Below, one piece after another: positions 26,404-35,391 of a DNA stretch of 64,000 nucleotides. The translations under genes were made by a program, and so were the position numbers. Below the pieces are notes generated by a model. The model was not told where the DNA came from, ran no database searches, and saw nothing but the letters and a program-made list of their open reading frames with translations. This stretch comes from Psychroserpens algicola (lineage in GTDB: Bacteria > Bacteroidota > Bacteroidia > Flavobacteriales > Flavobacteriaceae), in assembly GCF_014526325.1 (NCBI RefSeq), contig NZ_JACNMJ010000001.1:1116001-1180000 (forward strand), in the 5' to 3' direction. Each line of letters opens with the position of its first letter. The first letter of the stretch is position 1.

Positions 26404-26790
26404 CTAAAGAAAAGCTTGGTCAACAGGTTCCCAGAGTTCAATTTTATTGCCTTCGTTATCTAGTATCCAGCCAAATTTCCCGTAGTCGTATTCTTCCATG
26501 TCTCCTACTATTGTGACCCCTTCTTCTTTTAAAGTCACTAATAATTCTTTTAAATTTTCAACACGATAGTTAAACATAAACTCTTTTTTTGAAGGCTTAA
26601 AGTATGTGGTATCATCTTTAAATGGGCTCCATTGTGTCGAACAATCTTTACCATCTTTGTCTTTCCACCAGAATGTGCAACCATAATCATCGGTATTAAA
26701 TCCTAGATGTTTATTGTACCAATCTTTTGACGCTTTTGGGTTTTTAGATTTAAAAAACAATCCGCCTATTCCTGTAACTCTTTTTTTCAT
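26404..26790 (-). CDS. VOC-superfamily protein (glyoxalase/bleomycin-resistance fold)
   Basis: 128 residues, MKKRVTGIGGLFFKSKNPKA, then WYNKHLGFN as in VOC proteins. The two betaalphabetabetabeta modules are visible, ending GNKIELWEP. Substrate and metal are not evident. Last of a four-gene run on the minus strand; its start is 1 nt after the stop of the DUF1801 gene. Confidence 0.85.
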   Translation of the reverse strand: MKKRVTGIGGLFFKSKNPKASKDWYNKHLGFNTDDYGCTFWWKDKDGKDCSTQWSPFKDDTTYFKPSKKEFMFNYRVENLKELLVTLKEEGVTIVGDMEEYDYGKFGWILDNEGNKIELWEPVDQAFL

Positions 26791-26791
26791 T

Positions 26792-27250
26792 TTATTTTTT
26801 CTTTAATGCTGTTTCGTAAATATCTATCCATTCTTCGCATGTCATTTTTCGCGTAAGTTCACCAATCAATTCATAAGGAATATCTTCTACCTTTTTAAAC
26901 CTGATACAACTTTTTCCCATATCTAATTTACGAGCACAGTGTTTTGGGTATTCAGAGACAAACCAGTCGTGTAGTTCTTTTTTGGCATATATTCCACTAT
27001 GGTAAAGATTAATAGAGTTTTTTTGTGAGGCAAAACTCATAAAAGGCAGAGGCGTTTTAGGGTCACAATGATAACCATCTGGATATACAGAATGAGGTAC
27101 ATAGTAGCCTATCATTTTGTAAATCATACCTTCTTCAAACCCTTTAGGTAAGTTATCTTTTATAATATGCCTTAGTTTTTTTAGTGCATCATGACGCGCT
27201 TCGGGCGTTTGATTTATGTAATCTTCTGGAGATGTTGCTTCGTATGTCAT
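26792..27250 (-). CDS. DUF1801 / YdhG-like protein
   Basis: 152 residues, cytoplasmic. TPEARHDALKKLRHIIKDNLP and EEGMIYKMIGYYVP match the start of DUF1801 (YdhG, frataxin-like fold) proteins; SFASQKNSINLYHSGIY and GKSCIRFKKVEDIP follow. The family is sometimes linked to iron delivery, but this is not established. Second-to-last gene of the run. Confidence 0.85.
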   Translation of the reverse strand: MTYEATSPEDYINQTPEARHDALKKLRHIIKDNLPKGFEEGMIYKMIGYYVPHSVYPDGYHCDPKTPLPFMSFASQKNSINLYHSGIYAKKELHDWFVSEYPKHCARKLDMGKSCIRFKKVEDIPYELIGELTRKMTCEEWIDIYETALKKK

Positions 27251-27260
27251 ACTTGATGTT

Positions 27261-27722
27261 TTATTTACGTTGAAGAATTAATGCTGAAATTAAAGATATA
27301 ATAAATCCAATAATAGTTACAAGTACAAGCATAAATAATGCTGCAGTTGTACTTGTCATTTCTAAGATTTCATCGGCTTTTCCTTGTTCTATTAGTGCTT
27401 TTTGATAATCGCTAAAAAAAGAAGGATTGATAAATTTTGTATATATAAAATCGGCAATTGCTATTCCTAAGCCAGCTAATATAGAAATTAGGACACCAAT
27501 TAAAATTGCTTTTCCTAAAGAAATTACACCACTATTGACATGGTCTCTGTAATGCTTTATCCCAAAATAAATAAATGAAAGCGATAAGAAGATGGATACA
27601 TAGCCAAGGACTTCGTTTGTTGCATAGTCAAATGTGTTTATACCTACAATTAGATGAATTGTAAATATTATAAATCCGGTTATGAGTCCGTAAAGACCGT
27701 ATTTGAGAACTGTTTGTTTCAT
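27261..27722 (-). CDS. DUF4199 membrane protein
   Basis: 153 residues with four membrane segments. A conserved region reads YKTKFINPSFFSDYQKA-like after the third helix (IYTKFINPSFFSDY), and LISALILQRK closes the protein. DUF4199 is frequent in Bacteroidota and has no known function. It starts 28 nt after the VOC gene and is 10 nt from the DUF1801 gene, consistent with an operon. Confidence 0.85.
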   Translation of the reverse strand: MKQTVLKYGLYGLITGFIIFTIHLIVGINTFDYATNEVLGYVSIFLSLSFIYFGIKHYRDHVNSGVISLGKAILIGVLISILAGLGIAIADFIYTKFINPSFFSDYQKALIEQGKADEILEMTSTTAALFMLVLVTIIGFIISLISALILQRK

Positions 27723-27750
27723 GATTTGATGTTTTGTATTGCGTTAAAAA

Positions 27751-28122
27751 TTACACATGTTGATCAATTAGAATGGTGTTCCCATCAGGATCGTATAAGA
27801 CAATACTTGCAGGACCAGAGCTGCTGCCATCGGTTTCACGCTCTAAGCTTATATTATGAGCTTTGAGATGTTTTTGAATGGTTCTCACATCGTCGTAATT
27901 ATCAAGCGTTTTTGCCTCTTGATCCCAACCTGGATTAAAGGTTAAAATATTCTGTTCAAACATCCCTTGAAAAAGTCCGATAAGCGTGTCTTCGTTTTTC
28001 ATGATGAGATAATTACGTTCAATATCTCCTGCAAAAACTGAGAAGCCCAGAGTTTCATAAAATGCTTTAGAAGCATGAATGTCTTTGACATTCAAACTCA
28101 TTGAAAATGCACCTAATTTCAT
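27751..28122 (-). CDS. VOC-superfamily protein, first gene of a four-gene run
   Basis: 123 residues with [20 protein letters not shown] and [13 protein letters not shown], then [20 protein letters not shown]. This is a typical single-domain VOC protein. The longer frame back to 28152 uses TTG and adds 10 residues; ATG 28122 follows the promoter box by a normal distance and is preferred. Function beyond the fold is unknown. Confidence 0.85.
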   Translation of the reverse strand: MKLGAFSMSLNVKDIHASKAFYETLGFSVFAGDIERNYLIMKNEDTLIGLFQGMFEQNILTFNPGWDQEAKTLDNYDDVRTIQKHLKAHNISLERETDGSSSGPASIVLYDPDGNTILIDQHV

Positions 28123-28149
28123 AATGATTGGTTTTAGATTAATCGTTAA

Positions 28150-28157
28150 CAAAACTA
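28150..28157 (-). promoter_or_regulatory. Promoter -7 box TAGTTTTG for the VOC-DUF4199-DUF1801-VOC run
   Basis: The plus strand reads CAAAACTA, which is TAGTTTTG on the minus strand, an exact TAnnTTTG match 28 nt from ATG 28122. Confidence 0.55.
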
Positions 28158-28183
28158 TGAGAAGTACTTAAAAAATGGATCAT

Positions 28184-28213
28184 ACTAAAGTACCAAATCA
28201 CTCATACTTTAGT
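28184..28213. repeat. 9-bp inverted repeat between LuxR-type gene and VOC run
   Basis: ACTAAAGTA and TACTTTAGT are exact complements around a 12-nt spacer. On the minus strand a T-run follows about 9 nt later. It may be a weak terminator of the LuxR-type gene, or an operator near the VOC promoter. Confidence 0.4.
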
Positions 28214-28228
28214 TTAAAAGTATATAAT

Positions 28229-28639
28229 TTATATGATATTGGAGTCTTTTGCAATTTGTAGAGCCTGAGTGCGACGCTTCGCATTTAATTTTGAAAGTAA
28301 GTTAGAAACATGTGTTTTTACAGTACTTTCTGAAACAAAAAGTTTTTCACCAATTTCTTTATTAGATAAGCCTTCAGAAATTCCTAAAAGCACTTCGTAT
28401 TCTCGTTTACTAATGTCTAAATCTTTAATTTTTTGATGATTGATATCTTCGGAAACAGGCGTTGGTTTGTGTAAACTTTTTTTGTTAATGAAGATGCCGA
28501 CACAAAAGAAAACAAGCGCAATTATAGCGATGATAATTTCAATTTTTAGATGACTTGAAATTAAGGCATACTTACTAAACTGAAATAATAAAAGCAAAGC
28601 AAGAATGAGCAATCCAAAAACAAAAATGATTTTTTTCAT
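28229..28639 (-). CDS. Membrane-tethered LuxR-type HTH protein
   Basis: 136 residues. Two membrane segments fill about residues 4-50 (IIFVFGLLILALLLLF and IEIIIAIIALVFFCVGIFI). The C-terminal half is a complete GerE/LuxR HTH: LDISKREYEVLLGISEGLSNKEIGEKLFVSESTVKTHVSN. There is no receiver or sensor domain. Membrane-bound LuxR HTH proteins occur in Bacteroidota, but their signals are unknown. It follows the hydroxyacid dehydrogenase gene by 9 nt. Confidence 0.88.
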   Translation of the reverse strand: MKKIIFVFGLLILALLLLFQFSKYALISSHLKIEIIIAIIALVFFCVGIFINKKSLHKPTPVSEDINHQKIKDLDISKREYEVLLGISEGLSNKEIGEKLFVSESTVKTHVSNLLSKLNAKRRTQALQIAKDSNII

Positions 28640-28648
28640 GGATTAAAT

Positions 28649-29584
28649 TTAGCAAAATTCTGTTTTAATTTTATCCACTATGGTTTGTGCTAATTTTATT
28701 TTGCTTTCAACGGTCCAACCCGCAACATGAGGTGTGAGTAAAACATTTTCTAAGGACATAAGCTGTTTAAAAGCCTCTGGCATTTCTGAAGTAAACAGAT
28801 GTTCAAACGATGATTTTTCGTATTCTAAAACATCAAGACCAGCACCGAGAATTTGACCAGATTCTAAAGCAGAAATCAAATCTTGAGTGACGACACTTTT
28901 GCCTCTTGCTGTGTTGATGAGCCAAAATGGGTTTTTAAAACCGTTGATAAACTCAGAATTTACCATAGCTATGGTTAGAGGTGTTTCAGGAGTATGTAAA
29001 CTTAGGACATCTGCTTTTTCCTGAAGTTCTTGTAATGATACTTGAACAGCGTTAGCATCTCCAACATTAGCTTTAATGTCGTAACATAATACGTCAACAT
29101 CAAAACCTCTAAGCTTTTTAGCAAAGGCTTTTCCCATATTGCCATAACCAATGAGTCCTACAGTTTTCCCGTCGAGTTCTAGTCCGCGATTGTCTTCGCG
29201 TTTCCAGTGACCTTGTTTAACCTCTCTATCGGCTTTGTTGAGTTTATTAAAAAGAGACAGGAGCATGGCTAAACTATGTTCGCCAACGGCATTGCGATTG
29301 CCTTCAGGAGCAGCAATAAGTTTAATGCCTTTTTGAGCGGCATAATCTGTATCAATATTTTCTAATCCTGCCCCAACTCGTCCAATAAATTTTAAATCTT
29401 GCGTAGCATCTAAGAAGGCTTTATCAATTTTAAACCGGCTACGAATGATGAAGCCATCATAGCGATGTATGTGTTGCTCTATAGTTGCTTTTGAAGAGGT
29501 GTAATCTTCGTCGTTTGTAAAACCTAAAGCATTGAGTTGCTCAATGAGTAGAGGATGGTTGTTATCTAAGTGAAGTATTTTCAT
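28649..29584 (-). CDS. D-2-hydroxyacid dehydrogenase (phosphoglycerate dehydrogenase-like)
   Basis: 311 residues. NAD-binding loop in GLIGYGNMGKAFAKKLRGF. Catalytic region: INTARGKSVV (Arg), then the Glu-containing stretch LDVLEYEKSSFE and LTPHVAGWT (His). There is no C-terminal ACT domain, so it resembles short phosphoglycerate dehydrogenase-like members; substrate is not decided. Downstream of a cupin gene, with a family-B repeat in the 49-nt gap between them, and upstream of the LuxR-type gene. Confidence 0.88.
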   Translation of the reverse strand: MKILHLDNNHPLLIEQLNALGFTNDEDYTSSKATIEQHIHRYDGFIIRSRFKIDKAFLDATQDLKFIGRVGAGLENIDTDYAAQKGIKLIAAPEGNRNAVGEHSLAMLLSLFNKLNKADREVKQGHWKREDNRGLELDGKTVGLIGYGNMGKAFAKKLRGFDVDVLCYDIKANVGDANAVQVSLQELQEKADVLSLHTPETPLTIAMVNSEFINGFKNPFWLINTARGKSVVTQDLISALESGQILGAGLDVLEYEKSSFEHLFTSEMPEAFKQLMSLENVLLTPHVAGWTVESKIKLAQTIVDKIKTEFC

Positions 29585-29598
29585 GATAAAATAATGCG

Positions 29599-29623
29599 AT
29601 ACTGAAACAAGTTTAGTATGACG
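29599..29623. repeat. Dispersed palindromic repeat, family B, copy 3 (short)
   Basis: ATACTGAA and TTTAGTAT pair (one G-T) around ACAAG, followed by GACG. It is a diverged form of the elements at 9822-9865 and 14251-14333. Confidence 0.5.
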
Positions 29624-29633
29624 TTAATGGTAT

Positions 29634-29999
29634 TTATAGTTCTGGATATTGGGTTTGAGTGCGTTCGTGCTCAACGTTTCCTGTATGGGCTGTGTCGAGT
29701 TTTTCGAATAGTAATAGATGCACTTCTTCGCCATTTTTGGTTGACGGATTATGTTCAACACCTTTAGGAACGACAATAAGCTCACCTTCTTTAACCACTT
29801 CTGTTCGGTCTCTAAACTGCATGTGTAACGTGCCTTTTATCACTTGAAATAATTCGTCTTCATTATCGTGACTATGCCAAACGAATTCTCCTTGTATTTT
29901 AGCTAAGATGACTTGCATATTATCGACAGTAGCAATACGATGCGGATGCCATTGTTTAGAAAATAAGGTATGTTTTTCTTTAATATTAATAGGTTTCAT
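29634..29999 (-). CDS. Cupin-domain protein
   Basis: 121 residues, single cupin. Motif 1 is seen as WHSHDNEDELFQVIKG and motif 2 as GELIVVPKGVEHNPS, giving the usual His/Glu/His metal ligands. Likely a small metal-dependent enzyme or binding protein; substrate unknown. It leads the cupin-dehydrogenase-LuxR string and sits downstream of the family-A repeat. Confidence 0.88.
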   Translation of the reverse strand: MKPINIKEKHTLFSKQWHPHRIATVDNMQVILAKIQGEFVWHSHDNEDELFQVIKGTLHMQFRDRTEVVKEGELIVVPKGVEHNPSTKNGEEVHLLLFEKLDTAHTGNVEHERTQTQYPEL

Positions 30000-30036
30000 A
30001 CGTTAGTAACTTTTGTGTGTTTAAAGTTACAAAGTT

Positions 30037-30116
30037 TTGCGTTAGTGATTGTAGAGAAAATCCTTTTACGACAGTAAAAGATTGTAACGGAAAGCGCGAC
30101 CTGAAAGGGAACGCCC
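30037..30116 (-). repeat. Dispersed GC-rich intergenic repeat, family A, copy 2
   Basis: Read on the minus strand it starts GGGCGTTCCC and continues GGTCGCGCTTTCCGTTACAA. An internal hairpin CTTTTAC/GTAAAAG follows, and the end is CTAACGCAAAA. It begins 7 nt after the mgtE stop, in the same direction. Copy 1 at 7289-7387 shares both end blocks. Confidence 0.6.
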
Positions 30117-30122
30117 AAAGCA

Positions 30123-31496
30123 TTAAATTCCTAAAATCAATCTGGCAATCCAGAAGTAGATAAGAATTCCGAAAATATCGTTACTGGTAGTGATAAAAGG
30201 TCCTGTGGCGATAGCGGGATCGATGCCTCTTTTGTCTAAAAATAAAGGGACAAATGTACCAATTAGTCCTGCAACGATTATAACGGCAATTAAGGATGTG
30301 GATATGGCAAGTGCTGTTGTAAAATCACCTTTGGTAGCCCAAACAAACAGAAACAAGAATAAGGCTAAAATGGTTCCGTTTAGAGCGGCTAAAAGCATTT
30401 CTTTTATAAGTCGGCTATTGATACTTCCTTTAACATCATCGTTAGCTAAACCCTGTACGATAATTGCACTGGATTGTACACCAACATTTCCGGCCATAGC
30501 GGCTATTAATGGCGTAAAAAAGAATAAAACGAAAGCTTTTCCTTTAAAAGCTTCTTCAAAACCTTCCATAATTAAAAAGGCACCAACACCACCAACAAGG
30601 CCCAGAAACAGCCATGGTAATCGAGCTCGTGTGAGTTCTAAAATACTATCATCGGCTTCGACATCTTGTGTAATACCTGCAGCTAACTGGTAATCTTTAT
30701 CGGCTTCTTCTTTTAAGACATCTACAATATCATCAATGGTGATTCTACCGAGTAAGGTTTGTTCGTCATCGACAACAGGAATGGCTTCTAAATCGTATTT
30801 AGCCATGACTTTTGCTACATCTTCAACATCATCAATTACATTAACAAAGTCGACATTATCTTTAGCGATGTCTGAGATTTTTTGTTCGCTTTTGGCAACG
30901 ATTAAATCTTTAAGTGACAATCGGCCAATCAATTTTTCTTCTTTATTGACGACGTAAATAGAGTGTACTCTTGTGACATCTTTTGCCTGTCCTCTAATAC
31001 GACGCAGGCATCCTGCAACTGTCCATGTTTCATAGACTTTAACCAGTTCTTTTGCCATTAAACTACCAGCAGTATCTTCGTCATACGCCAAAAGTTCGGT
31101 AATTTCTTCTCTATGTTCGTTGTCTTCAATTTTAGAGATGACTTCAGCTTGTCTTTCTTCTGGAAGTTCGGCAATCATATCTGCCGCGTCATCGGTATCT
31201 AACTCTTCAATTTCTTCAGCAATTTCTTTTGCCGAGAGATGTTTAAGTACTTTTTCTCTAATGTCTTCATCGAGTTCCATTAGAATATCTGAAGTGGTTT
31301 CAGAATCCAGCAATTTGATGACATAGACCGAATCTTCAAGGTCTAGTTCATCTAAAATTTCGGCAACATCGGCATGATGGTAGTCATTAAGTAGTCGTTT
31401 GAGCTCTTTGTCGTTTTGGGTTTCGACATAAAGTTCAACCTGCTCTATGAGTTCATCGGTAAGCTCAAATTGGATATTTTCTTTCTCTTCAATCAA
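30123..31496 (-). CDS. mgtE: Magnesium transporter MgtE
   Basis: 457 residues, normal for MgtE. The N-terminal helical domain is rich in acidic residues (LNDYHHADVAEILDELDLED). A CBS pair occupies about 140-270 (LIGRLSLKDLIVAK; LLGRITIDDIVDVL). The membrane domain follows with AAMAGNVGVQSSAIIVQG and GPFITTSNDIFGILIYF, the Mg-selectivity region. It is the last gene of a string headed by the TPR gene at 34977. Confidence 0.95.
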   Translation of the reverse strand: MIEEKENIQFELTDELIEQVELYVETQNDKELKRLLNDYHHADVAEILDELDLEDSVYVIKLLDSETTSDILMELDEDIREKVLKHLSAKEIAEEIEELDTDDAADMIAELPEERQAEVISKIEDNEHREEITELLAYDEDTAGSLMAKELVKVYETWTVAGCLRRIRGQAKDVTRVHSIYVVNKEEKLIGRLSLKDLIVAKSEQKISDIAKDNVDFVNVIDDVEDVAKVMAKYDLEAIPVVDDEQTLLGRITIDDIVDVLKEEADKDYQLAAGITQDVEADDSILELTRARLPWLFLGLVGGVGAFLIMEGFEEAFKGKAFVLFFFTPLIAAMAGNVGVQSSAIIVQGLANDDVKGSINSRLIKEMLLAALNGTILALFLFLFVWATKGDFTTALAISTSLIAVIIVAGLIGTFVPLFLDKRGIDPAIATGPFITTSNDIFGILIYFWIARLILGI

Positions 31497-31510
31497 ACGT
31501 AATGGCTTTG

Positions 31511-32302
31511 CTAGTTTTGCTCGTCGTTTTCAATGTGTTGCGTAAGTTCTAAAAACGAATCTACGCTTAGTTGTTCTGGACGTTTGCCAAATATAACATT
31601 TGCTTTTAAATTATCTGAAAGATTAAACGTTTTTAAACTGTTACGTAAAGTTTTTCTACGTTGCTGGAATGCAGTTTTGACAACTCTAAAAAAAAGGTTT
31701 TCGTCTACAGGAAGAGTATAGTTTTCTTTTCGTTTTAATCGTAAAACACCAGAATCTACTTTTGGAGGCGGATTAAACACATTTGGTGGAACCGTAAATA
31801 AATATTCGGCATCATAAAAGGCCTGAGTTAATACTGAAAGGATACCATAGACTTTACTGCCTTCTTTAGAACAAATACGAGCAGCAACTTCCTTTTGAAA
31901 CATGCCTGAAAACTCTGGAATCTGATCACGCATTTCAAGTGTTTTAAAAACAATTTGTGTTGAAATATTATACGGAAAGTTACCGATGATAGCGAATGGT
32001 TCTTGGTTGAAAATTTCAGTTAAATCATATTTCAAAAAGTCTTTGTCATACACGCGATCTGCTAAGTTGAGGTAATTGGCTTTAAGATATTCTACCGATT
32101 CATCATCGATTTCTATAACGTGAGTTTTTATAGGTTTTTCCAGTAAATATTTAGTTAAAACACCCATTCCAGGACCAATTTCAAGAACGTGTTTATAGCC
32201 TTCTAATGATAAGGTGTTTGCAATATTTTGAGCAACAGACTCATCGGTTAGGAAGTGCTGACCTAGATGTTTTTTTGCTTTAACTTGATGGTTGTTTGAC
32301 AC
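31511..32302 (-). CDS. rsmA: 16S rRNA dimethyladenosine transferase
   Basis: 263 residues. It dimethylates the two adjacent adenines near the 3' end of 16S rRNA. Motif [16 protein letters not shown] and motif [15 protein letters not shown] are intact; KKHLGQHFL opens the protein as usual. mgtE starts 14 nt after its stop. Confidence 0.97.
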   Translation of the reverse strand: MSNNHQVKAKKHLGQHFLTDESVAQNIANTLSLEGYKHVLEIGPGMGVLTKYLLEKPIKTHVIEIDDESVEYLKANYLNLADRVYDKDFLKYDLTEIFNQEPFAIIGNFPYNISTQIVFKTLEMRDQIPEFSGMFQKEVAARICSKEGSKVYGILSVLTQAFYDAEYLFTVPPNVFNPPPKVDSGVLRLKRKENYTLPVDENLFFRVVKTAFQQRRKTLRNSLKTFNLSDNLKANVIFGKRPEQLSVDSFLELTQHIENDEQN

Positions 32303-32303
32303 G

Positions 32304-32630
32304 TTATTTAAATTTTACAGAGTATTCATCTACAATATGGAGTTCGGTTCTAAAGGCTAACATTTTATCTGAAAATTTCTTTAAACCTTCAGTTCGCAAC
32401 ACATCTGCATCTTCTCTGTAATAAGCATCGAGTGCTTCTCTAGAGTATGAACGGTATTGAATGGAATAGGTTTGCCCTCCCATTTCTTCTTCAACCAGTA
32501 CTTTTGAAAGTGTTGCTTTTTCAAACTTCCCGGTTCCTAAGACTTTAGGGATATGTTCCGTTTTCATCCATTGTAACCATTGGTCATGAACGGTATCGTC
32601 AATATTGACTGTGACATTGTATATAATCAT
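32304..32630 (-). CDS. DUF4286 family protein
   Basis: 108 residues, no signal. [20 protein letters not shown] and [16 protein letters not shown] match DUF4286, a small Bacteroidota family of ferredoxin-like fold with no assigned role. The rsmA gene starts 1 nt after its stop, and this pairing is common in flavobacteria. Confidence 0.88.
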   Translation of the reverse strand: MIIYNVTVNIDDTVHDQWLQWMKTEHIPKVLGTGKFEKATLSKVLVEEEMGGQTYSIQYRSYSREALDAYYREDADVLRTEGLKKFSDKMLAFRTELHIVDEYSVKFK

Positions 32631-32675
32631 TCTATTGTTTTTATGGGTTTCACATCGTTTATGATATGAAAATCA

Positions 32676-33188
32676 CTATAAATCTTTTGCAAATAACAGA
32701 AGTTCTTCGTCGTTGTCAAAAGGTTTTACGCTTTTTTGGTAAGATAAGCCTAATTTTTCCAAAAGATGAATAGAAGCTTTGTTTTCTGGAAGTGTAATAG
32801 CGCACAGTTTTTTTATATCGAATTTAGTTTTGGCGAGGTTCATAACGGCAGTAGCACCTTCAAGACCATAACCCTGACCTTCGTATTCAGGTAGTAATGA
32901 AAAGCCAATATCAACAGCATCGAGCGTATCACGTTTTAATAGGCCAAATGAGCCAATGGGCTTTAAGTTGTCATTTTTAAGCTGAGCTTTATAATAGCCA
33001 AAGTCAAAGTTATCGTATGCTTTTAGTTGATTATTCTGAAGGTAATTTGCAGCATCTTCGACCGTTTTTACGTGTCGGTCACCAATAAATCTCAGCCATT
33101 TAGGTGTATTCATTAGTTCTAAAATAAAAGGTGCATCTTCTACTGTAAATTTAGAAAGGACAAGTCGGTTAGTTTCAGCGATTATCAT
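32676..33188 (-). CDS. GNAT-family N-acetyltransferase, RimJ/RimL-like
   Basis: 170 residues. ETNRLVLSKFTVEDAPFILELM opens it as in RimJ/RimL-type acetyltransferases; the acetyl-CoA loop is seen in FSLLPEYEGQGYGLEGATAV, and ALTLPENKASIHLLEKLG-like (AITLPENKASIHLLEKLGL) closes it. Acceptor unknown. It lies 13 nt after the TPR gene. Confidence 0.85.
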   Translation of the reverse strand: MIIAETNRLVLSKFTVEDAPFILELMNTPKWLRFIGDRHVKTVEDAANYLQNNQLKAYDNFDFGYYKAQLKNDNLKPIGSFGLLKRDTLDAVDIGFSLLPEYEGQGYGLEGATAVMNLAKTKFDIKKLCAITLPENKASIHLLEKLGLSYQKSVKPFDNDEELLLFAKDL

Positions 33189-33201
33189 TAGTCTTAACTA
33201 T

Positions 33202-34977
33202 CTAATTTATGGCATCACCTCGTAACATTCTGAAACGTTTTCTTGCTTCAATAAAGTAAATACTGTCTTGATGATTAAAGATAATATTATCGTAAAGTTC
33301 TTTAGCTTTTTCGGGAAGACCTAATTCATTTTGGTAGAGTTCGGCTAAGTAGTACAAGGCGTCATCTGCCAGAATTTCGTCTCTGTAATTATCAATAATA
33401 TATTGGTAACTGGCCACAGCTTTATCGATTTGTTTTGTCTTTTCAAATAACTTGGCTTGCAAAAACAAAGCCTGATCTTCAATGGTTTCGCCTTTATGCT
33501 CGGTTAGAATTTTATCTATAAGTGCTATGGCTTCATTATTTTTGTTTTGAAACGCCATTAAATCAGCTTTTGAATAGAGTTTTAATGCTGTTTGAAGTGA
33601 ATCTTCATCTTTGTTATCAGAAATTAGCAGTTTTAATTCTAAAGCATCATTTGCAATAAGTTGTGATGTTGAAGATTTTAAGATTTTTAATTGCGATTCT
33701 GCCCACTCAAAATCCCCTTTATAGTAACTGGTTTTAGCAACTTTAAAACGTGCTTCTTGTGAAATGGTGCTGTTTTTTAAATTGGCTTGAATTTGTGTGT
33801 AATAAATTAAAGCTTCATTAAAACGCTCTTGAAATACGAGGATATCTCCTAATTTAAGTTTTACAGTTGCTTCCTGAAATGTTGATAAAGGAAGATCAAG
33901 GCTCTTTTTTAAAAATTCACTTCCTAATTTGGGTTGATGTTTGTGAAAGGCTAGGAAATTTCCGTAGGCAATTTGTAGTGCTATGGTTTGTTCATATAAT
34001 CCATATCGATCAAATAGCGCTTGAAATTGTTTGTCTATAGCATCGAATTGTGATGTGTCGGCATCAGCAATTTCTATATCAAGCATATATTGATGAGCTG
34101 TTAATCTTGTATCGATATCCTGAGAGTTATCTAGAACAAATTCGAAAATTGAATTTGAAATCTCTTTTTCGTTTTCATTAACCGTTGTGAGTGCCAGATC
34201 TAAAATACGACTCAAACTCTCACGGGTTCTACGATATAAAGCTTTTTCTTGTGTAAATGCTTTGTTGTATTCTTTTTGCTGAATATATAACCAGCTTAGT
34301 AAATCATACCAATAAGGTTCAGGGTTTGATTGTAATTTTTTAAGGAGTAATGTTCTTAAAATAAGGTTGTTTTCATTCTCTTTATTTTCAGAAACGAAAT
34401 CACTAAAAACGCGTTTGGCATTACTTTGAAAAGTAGGTTTTGCTTCAATATAATCGAGATAATTTGAAAAGAGTAATTCGATATTACCTTGTTCGCCATA
34501 GATGCGAGCCATTTGCATGTTAAAGTTAAGCTCAGGGTTGACTTCCATGCCTTTTTTATAAGCTTCCAGAGCTTGTTCTAAAAGGGAGTGATCTTCAAAT
34601 TTTTTGGCAATTCCGTAGGTGTATGATGGTTTTTCTTCAACTTTTAAAATGGCCTCTTGATAGTACTTCTGCGCTTCATCCATATTCCCTTTTAACTGAT
34701 AATTATAGCCTAGCTCTACCAGAAGTCCGGGATAATTGATTTCTTTCATGCGTTGTGTAATTACATCTTGTGCTTCATCATAACGTTCTAATTGTTGAAG
34801 TGTTTCTATAATTTTATAGATGTATTTCGAACTTTTTTTCTTCTCGTTAAGTTTTTGATAGGAAAGTAATGCTTTTTCAAATTCACCACGATTAAAATAA
34901 TCTTCGGCCAATTGCTCGCTTTGCGAAAATATAAGTCCGCAACTAAAAAGTGTTATAATGATAACGAGGTGACGCAT
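33202..34977 (-). CDS. TPR-repeat protein, exported
   Basis: 591 residues with a short signal peptide (MRHLVIIITLFSCGLIFSQS). About a dozen tetratricopeptide-like helix pairs follow, for example AEDYFNRGEFEKALLSYQKL, GYNYQLKGNMDEAQKYYQEA and AKTSYYKGDFEWAESQLKIL. It is a scaffold-type protein of the periplasm or outer-membrane face; partners are unknown. First gene of the string with GNAT, DUF4286, rsmA and mgtE. Confidence 0.88.
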   Translation of the reverse strand: MRHLVIIITLFSCGLIFSQSEQLAEDYFNRGEFEKALLSYQKLNEKKKSSKYIYKIIETLQQLERYDEAQDVITQRMKEINYPGLLVELGYNYQLKGNMDEAQKYYQEAILKVEEKPSYTYGIAKKFEDHSLLEQALEAYKKGMEVNPELNFNMQMARIYGEQGNIELLFSNYLDYIEAKPTFQSNAKRVFSDFVSENKENENNLILRTLLLKKLQSNPEPYWYDLLSWLYIQQKEYNKAFTQEKALYRRTRESLSRILDLALTTVNENEKEISNSIFEFVLDNSQDIDTRLTAHQYMLDIEIADADTSQFDAIDKQFQALFDRYGLYEQTIALQIAYGNFLAFHKHQPKLGSEFLKKSLDLPLSTFQEATVKLKLGDILVFQERFNEALIYYTQIQANLKNSTISQEARFKVAKTSYYKGDFEWAESQLKILKSSTSQLIANDALELKLLISDNKDEDSLQTALKLYSKADLMAFQNKNNEAIALIDKILTEHKGETIEDQALFLQAKLFEKTKQIDKAVASYQYIIDNYRDEILADDALYYLAELYQNELGLPEKAKELYDNIIFNHQDSIYFIEARKRFRMLRGDAIN

Positions 34978-35057
34978 ATCTGTTTTAGTTTATGTAAATA
35001 TAACAAATGCAATTACGAGATATTGTGAATGTTTTTATAATTGTTTTGATAAACGGT

Positions 35058-35089
35058 AAAAAAAAATGCCTAAACGCAAGTTCAGGCAT
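35058..35089 (-). terminator. Terminator downstream of a possible small transcript
   Basis: On the minus strand ATGCCTGAAC pairs with GTTTAGGCAT (one G-T) around a 4-nt loop, and eight or nine T follow. No annotated gene ends close to it; the nearest candidate is the 22-codon frame ending at 35187. Confidence 0.8.
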
Positions 35090-35186
35090 TACCAACAAAA
35101 TAAATGTGCTATTAATCTATTCTTTTCAAAATGATTCAGTTATCCTGCTATGGCTTTTTTAAGGTCGTTTTAAATGTCTTCAAGGC

Positions 35187-35255
35187 TTAAAGGAAGACTT
35201 TGCTAGCTAGGACGATTAAGGTCACTAGTAATACTATACGTTTGATGTTTTTCAT
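35187..35255 (-). CDS. Possible tiny membrane/secreted peptide, or part of a small RNA
   Basis: In the 414-nt gap between the TPR gene and serS the minus strand holds a 22-codon frame, MKNIKRIVLLVTLIVLASKV ending FL. It looks like a signal-anchor peptide. It lies between two terminators (35319-35360 and 35058-35089), so a separate short transcript of about 200 nt is plausible. No good promoter box is seen. It could equally be a remnant of a longer gene or a non-coding RNA. Confidence 0.3.
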   Translation of the reverse strand: MKNIKRIVLLVTLIVLASKVFL

Positions 35256-35318
35256 AATAAGTAGGTTGGTTCTTATTTGGAATACTAACATCACAAATAA
35301 TAACTAAAAAACAAAAGA

Positions 35319-35360
35319 AAATGCTAAAAAATCGTTGAACAACGTTAAATTTTAGCATTT
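35319..35360 (-). terminator. Terminator of serS
   Basis: AAATGCTAAAA and TTTTAGCATTT form an 11-bp stem with inner CGTTG/CAACG pairing, and on the minus strand a T-rich run follows. It lies 30 nt beyond the serS stop. Confidence 0.8.
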
Positions 35361-35391
35361 AAACGATTAAATATAGTATAATTCTTACAAT

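Noticed and set aside
30190-30693. 167-codon plus-strand frame antisense to mgtE
   Set aside because: Low-complexity, Lys/Ala/Ser-rich product; mgtE has intact CBS and membrane motifs on the other strand.
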